Shown: positions 33,307-39,623 of the stretch, in pieces
Numbering within the stretch: position 1 is the first letter of the stretch
How the letters are laid out: each line of letters starts with the position of its first letter
Source: Deltaproteobacteria bacterium
Lineage (GTDB): Bacteria > Myxococcota > Myxococcia > Myxococcales > 40CM-4-68-19
NCBI GenBank assembly: GCA_025358085.1
Contig: JANYKT010000045.1
Location: 1-39,623 of the forward strand
Direction: 5' to 3'
DNA: 39,623 bases
Position numbers and translations under genes: made by a program
Notes under the pieces: model-generated
Database searches by the model: none
Told to the model about the DNA's origin: nothing
Seen by the model: the letters and a program-made list of their open reading frames with translations, nothing else

Positions 33307-34812
33307 ATGGCGAGACCGAGGGGGATACTGGGGCAGGCGGGCCCGCTGTTGCTCGGGCGGCTGGGGGCAACGGTTCTCGGCTTTGCCTTGCCTTTGATAT
33401 TGACGCGGCTTTTGCCGCAATCGGAATTCGGTACCTACAAGCAGGTGTGGCTGGTGGTTACCACCGGCTTCTTCATGCTGCAGCTTGGTATCGCGCAAAG
33501 TCTCTACTACTTCGTTCCGCGCAAGGACGGCCGCGAGCAGGCCTGGCTGACCCAGTCCATCGGCGCCATGGCCCTCCTGGGCTCGCTCTGCGCGACGGTC
33601 ATCTATCTCGGACGGTTCCGCATCGGCGCGCAATTCGCCAATCCGGAGATCGCCACTTTCGGCGTGCCGATGGCGCTGATCGCACTGACCATGATCCTTA
33701 CCGCGCCGCTCGAGATAGCGCTCACGGCCGAGGGCAACGTCAAGGCAGCCGCGTGGATCATCTTCCTCTCCGACGCGGTCCGCGTGGCCGCGAGCGTGGT
33801 CCCGCTGTTGATGGGCTGGGGCCTGCGGGGCTTCTTCTGGGCGTACGTCCTGCACGGGGTATTGCGCTCGGTGGCAATCGCGGTGCTGCTGCTCCGCCGC
33901 GGCGCTCCGGAGTGGGACTGGAAGCTCTTTCGCCAGCAGCTTGCCTATGCCCTGCCATTCGGCGCCGCCATCCTGCTCGATGTCCCGCAGAAGACTTTTC
34001 ACCAATGGGCGGTGGGCTGGTCGGTCGATCCGGCCATGTTCGCCATCTACGCGCAGGGCTGCTTCCAATTGCCCATCGTGAACCTGCTCTATTCGCCCAT
34101 CAGCGACGTGCTCCAGGTCCGCATGGCCGAGCCCGGCAGCCACGAGCACCACGTCCACCTTTTCCACGACGCGAACCAGCGGCTCGCCGCGGTCTTCTTT
34201 CCCTTCACCGCCGGCATGGTGACGGCCGGCGCGCTCTTCATCCCGGCGCTCTTCACGCACCGCTACGACGCGTCCATCCCCATCTTCCGCATCGCCGTCC
34301 TGACCACGCCGTTCGCCTGTCTTCCCCTGGAGGGCGTGCTGCGCGCGCTGGGTCGCACCCGCTATCTTTTCAAAATATTCTTCTGGAAATTGCTGGTAAC
34401 GGTTCCCACCGTGCTCCTCGGCCTCAAGCTCTTCGGAATGGCGGGCGCCATCGCGGGCCACGGCCTCTCCGAGTCGGCCATCCGCGTCGTCATGCTGAAT
34501 CGCACTCGCAAGGAACTCAACTCGACCTGGGCCGGGATCCTGCCCTGGAAACACCTCGCGCTGCTCGGCGCAACTTCGCTGGTCGCCTGTGTGCCGGTGG
34601 TCCTCATCTCTCATTACACGTCCACGGGTCCGCGTCCCTTCCTCGCGCTCTGCGCGGCCGGCGCCGCATATGCCGCGGTCTATCTCGCCTGCCTGGCGCT
34701 CACCCCGGGCGCCGGCACCCCGGTGGCGAAGGTCAAGCGCATCCTGCTCGGCGTCGGCGCTCACACGGAGCCACTGGGTGTAGTGAGCGTGCGCCCGGGC
34801 GTCGCCGCTTAA
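33307..34812 (+). CDS. wzx: Wzx-type polysaccharide flippase (501 aa)
   Basis: This is an inner-membrane MOP-superfamily transporter that flips lipid-linked repeat units to the periplasm. It has about 12-14 membrane segments: GPLLLGRLGATVLGFALPLILTRL, WLVVTTGFFMLQLGIAQSLYYF, then repeated hydrophobic stretches to the end, with a typical FGTYKQVWLV after the first. The start is ATG 33307, 7 bp after the deacetylase stop; the longer frame from 33211 is antisense to it. No Wzy polymerase gene is seen in the window, so it lies elsewhere. Last gene before the RAYT insertion. Confidence 0.92.
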   Translation: MARPRGILGQAGPLLLGRLGATVLGFALPLILTRLLPQSEFGTYKQVWLVVTTGFFMLQLGIAQSLYYFVPRKDGREQAWLTQSIGAMALLGSLCATVIYLGRFRIGAQFANPEIATFGVPMALIALTMILTAPLEIALTAEGNVKAAAWIIFLSDAVRVAASVVPLLMGWGLRGFFWAYVLHGVLRSVAIAVLLLRRGAPEWDWKLFRQQLAYALPFGAAILLDVPQKTFHQWAVGWSVDPAMFAIYAQGCFQLPIVNLLYSPISDVLQVRMAEPGSHEHHVHLFHDANQRLAAVFFPFTAGMVTAGALFIPALFTHRYDASIPIFRIAVLTTPFACLPLEGVLRALGRTRYLFKIFFWKLLVTVPTVLLGLKLFGMAGAIAGHGLSESAIRVVMLNRTRKELNSTWAGILPWKHLALLGATSLVACVPVVLISHYTSTGPRPFLALCAAGAAYAAVYLACLALTPGAGTPVAKVKRILLGVGAHTEPLGVVSVRPGVAA

Positions 34813-34817
34813 GGTCT

Positions 34818-35193
34818 CGCAGATCGCCCCTCCGCCTGCGCGGCGAATTCATTGCCAGCCAGCGACTTGAGGAGCTGGTTCGGCACCGCCTCGCCAAAGG
34901 CGACTTGGCTGCGTTGTTCGAAACCGCGCTCGACTTGCTGCGGGCTTCCCAGCCACGCGGCACATTCCCAACTCGCAAGCGCGCCGTTCACGGACGCGAC
35001 GGAGGGTGTTGTACCTTCACTGACAAAGAGGGTCGCCGAATGCGTCGAAACCGGCGCGCTCGAGTTCGACCACCTCGACGGCTTAGCCCGGACGCACAAT
35101 CATTCCATTGAACGGATCCGGCTCCTCTCCCGTGCACATCACCGGTCTGCGGCGGAGCAGATGTGTGGACACACCTTCATGCAGGGAACGAAG
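34818..35193 (+). pseudogene. HNH endonuclease gene remnant with a one-base frameshift
   Basis: Frame 1 reads LRLRGEFIASQRLEELVRHR...RASQPRGTFPTRKRAVHGRDGGCCTFTDKEGRR and then jumps to a second frame, ETGALEFDHLDGLARTHNHSIERIRLLSRAHHRSAAEQMCG. Together they form the C-terminal HNH domain common in myxobacterial genomes. An extra A in GGTCGCCGAATGC (35031-35043) accounts for the shift: removing it restores GRRCVETG. The N-terminal part and start are missing. The rest of the 611-bp gap to 35423 is Ala/Gly-rich sequence without a gene. The frameshift could also be a sequencing error, but the 5' truncation remains. Confidence 0.65.
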
Positions 35194-35423
35194 GACCTGA
35201 AATCAAATAAATCAGTCGCCGGAGCCAGCGTTCCCCTTCGGAGGGCAGGGGCGGGAGCCGCAGGGGCGGGTGTAACGCAGGCCGGCCCGGCAGCGAGCGC
35301 GACAACTGCGGCAGCAGCGACCAAAAACCGGCAGAGCGGTGGTAACAGCGTTCCGCCGCAGAAATCTATTGCGCCCCGTCTGTTGACACCCAGGCCCGGA
35401 CAGAATAATATACGCCAAATCAA

Positions 35424-36062
35424 ATGAAGAAAGCGGTGCCTCAACAAATAAAACTGAGGTTCGCTCCTCGCGGCGGCAAGCGGCGCGGCGCTGGCCGCAA
35501 GCCCAACGGACTGACCGCCGGCTTGCCTCATCTGCGCCGGCCGAAGCTCGCGAGCCGGCAGCCGGTGCATGTGACGCTGCGAGTGCACGAGCACGTCTGG
35601 AACCTTCGGACCCGGCGCTGCTTCCGTCTCATTGCTCCCACGTTCCGGGCGATGCGCGCACGCGGCACCTTCCGGCTGGCTGAATACTCAATCCAGGGCA
35701 ATCACCTGCACCTGATCCTCGAGGCGGGCGACGCGCGCTGCCTTGCTCGCGGCATGCAGTCCCTCGAGATTCGCGTTGCGAAAAGGCTGAACAAGCTGAT
35801 GAATCGCAGCGGCCCCGTCTTCGCCGACCGCTATCACGCGCACATCCTGCGGACCCCGACCGAAGTCGCGAACGCGCTCCGCTACGTGCGCGGCAACTTC
35901 GCGGTACACGCCGGGCGGCGCGGAAAAACGGTCCCGGACGCAGCCGATCAATACTCATCCGCCATTCTGGTCGAGGGAGCACTCCCGCACGAGCAGGACG
36001 GGCCGCTGGTGTCGGAGCCGAAGTCCTGGCTGCTGAGGTTCGGTTGGCGCCAGGCGCGGTGA
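35424..36062 (+). CDS. RAYT: REP-associated tyrosine transposase (Y1 family, 212 aa)
   Basis: This DNA-binding endonuclease is of the IS200/IS605-like HUH type that processes REP palindromes. Visible are the basic N-terminal GKRRGAGRKPNG box, PVHVTLRV, the metal motif GNHLHLILEA (HLH) and FADRYHAHILRTPTEVANALRYVRGN with the region of the catalytic Tyr. It seems intact. The ATG at 35424 follows an AT-rich stretch. It is the complete copy of the family decayed at 18402. It sits inside the polysaccharide locus, right before the second operon, but need not have a role in it. Its REP targets were not identified. Confidence 0.9.
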   Translation: MKKAVPQQIKLRFAPRGGKRRGAGRKPNGLTAGLPHLRRPKLASRQPVHVTLRVHEHVWNLRTRRCFRLIAPTFRAMRARGTFRLAEYSIQGNHLHLILEAGDARCLARGMQSLEIRVAKRLNKLMNRSGPVFADRYHAHILRTPTEVANALRYVRGNFAVHAGRRGKTVPDAADQYSSAILVEGALPHEQDGPLVSEPKSWLLRFGWRQAR

Positions 36063-36093
36063 GTTCCTGGCCGAAATCGCTACCTGCTCCGGC

Positions 36094-36109
36094 TGGCACA
36101 GTGTTTGCC
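36094..36109 (+). promoter_or_regulatory. Sigma-54 -24/-12 promoter of the second glycosyltransferase operon
   Basis: TGGCACAGTGTTTGCC fits TGGCACG-N4-TTGCW with exact spacing and mismatches only at positions 7 and 16. It lies 31 bp after the RAYT stop and about 150 bp before the glycosyltransferase start. It shares TGGCACA with the two other promoters in the window. Confidence 0.8.
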
Positions 36110-36122
36110 CGCAGCTGCTGCA

Positions 36123-36260
36123 ATGAACAGGATCGGACTCAACTCAATGGCCGCGGCCGCGTTTCCAATGCGGTCTCTTGCCCCGAAGGTTCAGGGGACA
36201 CACCTTGCTTGCGGGCGCTTCCTGTTTTGGGGAGCGAGCGGCGAGAGGCGGCCTTCATGA
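36123..36260 (+). CDS. Possible 45-aa leader ORF overlapping the glycosyltransferase start
   Basis: A small frame begins MNRIGLNSMAAAAFP and ends in TGA, overlapping the next ATG as ATGA. It starts about where the sigma-54 transcript should begin (near 36120), so it might be a leaderless upstream ORF coupling translation to the next gene. It has no good ribosome site and no known match; it may be chance. Confidence 0.25.
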   Translation: MNRIGLNSMAAAAFPMRSLAPKVQGTHLACGRFLFWGASGERRPS

Positions 36261-37285
36261 AAGTCACGACGCGGCGCATTGCATTCATCGGTGAGCCGGA
36301 CCTACAGGTCGCGGATCAGCTGCGCGAAACCGGCTACCAGACCGAGGTCCTTGATTCGCGCTCGAGCCTGTCTTTCGCCCGCGCCCTCAATCGCCTGAAA
36401 CCCGCGGCCATCCACGCGCGGAAAGATCACCTCAAGGCGGCACTGATCGCCAAGCTGTCCGGTACTCCACTGTTGCTGCAGGTCAGAGGAGAAGATGTGT
36501 CGAGGTCCACGGCCTATGCAGCTCGCCTGGCCGACCGGGTCCTGTGCGGCGCGGCGATGGTGCGCGAGGCGCTCGTCGCCTTGGGCGCGTCGCCGTCCTC
36601 GACCTGCATCCTGCGCGGCCTCCTCGACGTGACCACCGACGTGCGGGCCGCGAATCTGTTTCCACCCATGCTCGACCCGGCCACTCGCTGGGTCGTTGCC
36701 GCGACGCCGACCGACGGCGCGGACCGTGGCCACCAGGACCTCCTCCTCGCCTTCATGACCGTGGCGCGCACGCGGCCTAAGTTGAAGCTCCTGATCGCGG
36801 GCAAAGGTCCCGAGGCAGGGAAGATGCGCGCGCAAGCCGAGCGCGCCGGAATGCTGGCGCGGATCATCGTCTACCCGGTCTCGCGTGAGCAGCTGCCCGC
36901 GGTCTTTGCGCGCGCCGCCGCGGTGGTGGGCCCAAGCCGCTCGGGGAACATGCCCGATCCGCTCCCGGAGGCGCTGGCTGCCGGCGCGCCCGTGATCGCC
37001 ACCGCGCTGGGTCCGCATACCTCCTGGATCCGCGAAGGCCGCACTGGCTGGCTGGTTCCGGCCCGCGCTCCTGTCGCGCTGGCGACGCGCCTGGCGCAGG
37101 TCGTCGACGACCCGACCACCGCCATGAAGATCGGGCAGAACGCGCGGGCCGTGGCGCTGGAGCTTGCCGCCCCTCGCGCCGTCGCCCGTGAGCTGGCGCG
37201 CTGCTACGCTGGCATGTCGCCTCTGCGCCCGCTTCTCGGAGGTGTTCACTTTCCGCAGGCTCCGCGCGGCTTGCGGCACGCTTAG
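36257..37285 (+). CDS. Family 4 glycosyltransferase (342 aa)
   Basis: This GT-B-fold, cytoplasmic, membrane-associated enzyme adds a sugar to the growing lipid-linked repeat. The N-terminal half (RIAFIGEPDLQVADQLRETGYQTEVLD) is a short acceptor-binding lobe. The C-terminal half has KLLIAGKGPEAGKMRA, AVVGPSRSGNMPDPLPEALAAGAPVIAT and GRTGWLVPARAPVALATRLAQV, the GT4 nucleotide-sugar site with its E-x7-E-like region (PLPEALAAG). ATG 36257 has GAGAGG 9 bases before; an upstream in-frame extension to 36044 lies over the promoter. First gene of the second operon. Confidence 0.9.
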   Translation: MKVTTRRIAFIGEPDLQVADQLRETGYQTEVLDSRSSLSFARALNRLKPAAIHARKDHLKAALIAKLSGTPLLLQVRGEDVSRSTAYAARLADRVLCGAAMVREALVALGASPSSTCILRGLLDVTTDVRAANLFPPMLDPATRWVVAATPTDGADRGHQDLLLAFMTVARTRPKLKLLIAGKGPEAGKMRAQAERAGMLARIIVYPVSREQLPAVFARAAAVVGPSRSGNMPDPLPEALAAGAPVIATALGPHTSWIREGRTGWLVPARAPVALATRLAQVVDDPTTAMKIGQNARAVALELAAPRAVARELARCYAGMSPLRPLLGGVHFPQAPRGLRHA

Positions 37286-37346
37286 CCGGTTGCCAAGCAG
37301 CGCCGTGCTGCACAGCTTGGTCCGCACAGTGAAAGAGTTTTCCAAC

Positions 37347-38441
37347 ATGAAAGTTGTCCTGGTTGGAGACTTCCCGCCGCCTCACGGCGGCGTCGCGGTC
37401 CACGTCGAAGTTCTCTTTCGAACCGTCCGCGCGAACGGCGGCCGCTGTGAGGTCCTGGATATCGGCAAGGGCCAGCTGCCTGCCGACGGCGTCGTGCCGG
37501 CGGGCGGATCGATGCGATTCACGGCCCGATTGGGTCAATACGCCGTGCGCGGATATCAAATCCACGTCCATACCTCGGGCGCCAATCCGAAATCATGGAT
37601 GCTCGCCGGCATCTGCGCATTGGCGGGCGCGGTCTCCGGCAAGTCACCGTTGATTACTTTCCATTCGGGGCTGGGGCCGGCCTGGATCGCGCAATCCGCG
37701 GCACGGCGAAAGACCGCCGCTGCGATCGCAAGCCAGTTCGGCACCATCATCGCTGTCAGCGACGAGATCCGCGACAACCTGATTCGCTGCGGCGTCGCGC
37801 CGGCAAAGATTGAAGTGCTTCCCGCCTTCTCACGCTCATTCCTCGAACCGGGCGCGCCGCCACCGGGCTTCGATGCATTGCGCGCGGACGCTGCACCGCT
37901 CTTCAGCGCCATGCTCGCGCCCGGCAAGGTCTATGGCCAGGAGTTTCTTCTCGACGCCTTCGCCCGCGTGCTCGGGCGAATTCCATCGGCGCGCCTCGCG
38001 GTCTACGGACCTGGCAGCGACGCGGTCCGTGCCGAAGGCGTGACTGCTTATGGCGAATTGCACCGCCCGCAGGCGCTGGCGGTCATGGCGAAGAGCGACA
38101 TCTTCATCCGTCCGACGCTGGCCGACGGAGACTCAGTGAGCGTCCGCGAGGCCCTGGCGTTCGGCCGCAGTGTCGTTGCCACCCGGGTCGGCAACCGTCC
38201 GCCCGAGACGCGGTTGGTTGTGCCGGGAGATGCCCGGTCGCTGGCGGAAGGGCTCCTCGCCGCGGTGGCCGACCTCCGGGCGCATCCAGTCCGGGAGGCG
38301 ACATTGAGCGCGGCCGGCGGCGACTGCGTGCAGCGGTTGCTTGCACTGTACGGACACGTAGCCGAGCTTCCGGCAGCGCAAGGAAAGCAAGTCAAGAACG
38401 CAGTGGCGGAGGCAGCATGTGCGGCATCAGCGGCTTCCTGA
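37347..38441 (+). CDS. Family 4 glycosyltransferase (364 aa)
   Basis: It has a GT-B fold, with an opening MKVVLVGDFPPPHGGVAVHVE (the Gly-rich acceptor-lobe loop), VSDEIRDNLIRCGVAPAKIEVLP, RLAVYGPGSDAVRAEGV, DGDSVSVREALAFGRSVVATRVG and LVVPGDARSLAEGL, typical of GT4. ATG 37347 is preceded by GAGTTTTCC rather than a strong ribosome site, and the previous gene ends 61 bp upstream; that gap holds a small GCAGC-GCCGT-GCTGC hairpin. The 3' end overlaps the amidotransferase gene by 25 bp, so the two are coupled. The C-terminal tail is Ala-rich. Confidence 0.9.
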   Translation: MKVVLVGDFPPPHGGVAVHVEVLFRTVRANGGRCEVLDIGKGQLPADGVVPAGGSMRFTARLGQYAVRGYQIHVHTSGANPKSWMLAGICALAGAVSGKSPLITFHSGLGPAWIAQSAARRKTAAAIASQFGTIIAVSDEIRDNLIRCGVAPAKIEVLPAFSRSFLEPGAPPPGFDALRADAAPLFSAMLAPGKVYGQEFLLDAFARVLGRIPSARLAVYGPGSDAVRAEGVTAYGELHRPQALAVMAKSDIFIRPTLADGDSVSVREALAFGRSVVATRVGNRPPETRLVVPGDARSLAEGLLAAVADLRAHPVREATLSAAGGDCVQRLLALYGHVAELPAAQGKQVKNAVAEAACAASAAS

Positions 38442-39623
38442 ACCGCGACCGGTCCCAGCCGGCCAACAGGGAAATGCTGCAGGCGATGACGAACATCATC
38501 GCGCACCGCGGTCCGGACGGGAGCGGTTTATATATTGATCACCACGTCGCGCTCGGCCACCGGCGGCTGTCCATCATCGACCTGTCGGAAGCTGGCGCGC
38601 AGCCGATGGCCAATGAAGACGGCACCGTTCACATTACCTTCAACGGTGAAATCTATAACCACCTGGATCTGCGCAAAGAGCTGGTGGCGAAGGGCCATGG
38701 CTTTCGCAGCCGCTGCGATACCGAGGTCCTGGTCCACGGATATGAAGAGTGGGGCGAGGCCCTGCCAGAGCGCCTGGCGGGTATGTTCGCATTCGCCATC
38801 TGGGATGCGCGCAAGGAGCGGCTCTTCCTCGCCCGCGATCGCCTGGGCAAGAAGCCGCTCTACTATCATCTGGGCAAGAAGCGGTTGACCTTCGGCTCCG
38901 AAATCAAATCTCTCCTGCTCGATCCGGAAGTGCCCCGGGAGCTCGACGAGGAGGCGCTCGATCTTTATCTATCGCTTCGCTATGTACCCGCGGGACTGAC
39001 CGCCTTTCGCGATATCCACAAGCTCGCGCCCGCCTCCCTTGCGGTCTACCAGCATGGCAAGCTCACTACGCGCCGCTATTGGCACACGGTATTCCCGCCC
39101 GAACCCGACGACCGCTCTGACGAAGAGCTGGCCGCTGAATTGTGGAAGCGCACCCGGGCTGCCACTGAAGCGCGCTTGATGGCCGACGTGCCGGTCGGGG
39201 TGTTCCTCAGCGGCGGGCTCGATTCCAGCATCATTGCCGCGCAGATGGTGGACCTGCGCCGCGAGCGCGGCGAAGGCGCGGTCAAGAGCTTCGCGGTCGG
39301 CTATAAGGCAGAGGATGGCAGCTCCGAACTGGACCAGGCCGCCCGCGTGGCGCGCGCCCTCGGCACCGAGCACCGCGAAGTGGTCGTGACCGCCCAGGAC
39401 TTCGAGGCCTTCCTGCCGCAATTCGTCTGGTACATGGACGAGCCGGTCGCCGACGCTGCCTGCATTCCATTGCATTACCTCTCGAAGCGCGCGCGCGAAG
39501 AAGTCGTAGTGGTGCTCTCCGGTGAAGGTGCCGACGAGGTATTGGCAGGATATCCCATCTATCGTACCATGCTCTTGCTCGAGAAGCTGCGCGCGGCCGC
39601 GGCGGGCGCGGTCGATCAGGCGG
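38417..39623 (+). CDS. asnB: Asparagine-synthase-type amidotransferase, runs off the window (402 residues visible)
   Basis: Class II glutamine amidotransferase plus asparagine-synthetase domain. The start MCGISGF exposes Cys2 as the glutaminase nucleophile after Met removal; HRGPDGSG, FNGEIYNHLDLR and the CDTEVLVHGYEEWG loop are present. The synthetase PP-loop SGGLDSS starts at residue 265, followed by LSGEGADEVLAGYP. Members inside polysaccharide loci (as in XrtA/PEP-CTERM and capsule clusters) are thought to amidate sugar acids rather than make asparagine. The start overlaps the previous gene by 25 bp, with GGAGG just before. The gene continues past the right edge. Confidence 0.92.
   Translation, partial: MCGISGFLNRDRSQPANREMLQAMTNIIAHRGPDGSGLYIDHHVALGHRRLSIIDLSEAGAQPMANEDGTVHITFNGEIYNHLDLRKELVAKGHGFRSRCDTEVLVHGYEEWGEALPERLAGMFAFAIWDARKERLFLARDRLGKKPLYYHLGKKRLTFGSEIKSLLLDPEVPRELDEEALDLYLSLRYVPAGLTAFRDIHKLAPASLAVYQHGKLTTRRYWHTVFPPEPDDRSDEELAAELWKRTRAATEARLMADVPVGVFLSGGLDSSIIAAQMVDLRRERGEGAVKSFAVGYKAEDGSSELDQAARVARALGTEHREVVVTAQDFEAFLPQFVWYMDEPVADAACIPLHYLSKRAREEVVVVLSGEGADEVLAGYPIYRTMLLLEKLRAAAAGAVDQA

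Noticed and set aside
1-39623. CRISPR arrays, tRNA and rRNA genes
   Set aside because: No regularly spaced direct repeats of CRISPR length and no cloverleaf or rRNA-like sequence were seen by eye; short tRNAs could still be missed without a covariance search.

Overview
The window is GC-rich bacterial DNA that looks like a myxobacterium or close relative (Myxococcota / old Deltaproteobacteria). The evidence is a sigma-54 (NtrC-type) response regulator next to a Wzx/Wzy-style exopolysaccharide locus, a short OPX export lipoprotein paired with an outer-membrane barrel gene, separate PCP and BY-kinase-like genes, FemAB-like acyltransferases around a DegT aminotransferase, RAYT transposases, an RRM protein and a family 5 uracil-DNA glycosylase. 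No rRNA, tRNA or CRISPR array was seen. The species assignment is inference.

Left part (1-10,900), mostly single genes: a GNAT acetyltransferase; a secreted lipoprotein with an Ig-like domain and two tandem jelly-roll-like modules; a divergent HExxH metalloprotease lipoprotein; a one-chain ABC exporter; an RRM RNA-binding protein followed by a uracil-DNA glycosylase that seems to lack a usual start codon; and a RibD/DHFR-fold reductase.

Accessory part (10,900-16,560): a HEPN (AbiU2-like) protein, a broken IS21-type istB gene carrying an odd SEC-C motif, and the IS21 end repeats. Next comes a tight four-gene minus-strand cassette: an unknown helical protein, a QueC/QatC-like PP-loop enzyme, an XRE-ImmA/IrrE regulator-protease and a PIN nuclease. 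One promoter with a paired palindromic operator precedes it. The cassette abuts a remnant of a GMC oxidoreductase gene. It looks like a defence island; I do not recognise the gene combination as a named system.

Middle part (16,700-19,760): a glycosyltransferase with a GT7-like C-terminus, a FabG/PhaB-like reductase, a decayed RAYT and an alpha/beta hydrolase.

Right part (19,840-39,623, running off the edge): the polysaccharide locus. A sigma-54 response regulator lies upstream of an operon encoding OPX, barrel, PCP, BY-kinase-like protein, initiating sugar-phosphate transferase, FemAB-like, DegT aminotransferase, FemAB-like, polysaccharide deacetylase and Wzx flippase. A decayed HNH endonuclease gene and an intact RAYT interrupt the locus. 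A second operon follows, with two family 4 glycosyltransferases and a truncated asparagine-synthase-type amidotransferase. Near-consensus -24/-12 promoters (TGGCACA-N4-[TG]TGC) lie before the regulator and before both operons, so the regulator probably controls itself and the whole locus. The gene order OPX-barrel-PCP-kinase-initiating transferase-FemAB-DegT-FemAB resembles the Myxococcus exo (spore coat polysaccharide) operon as I recall it.
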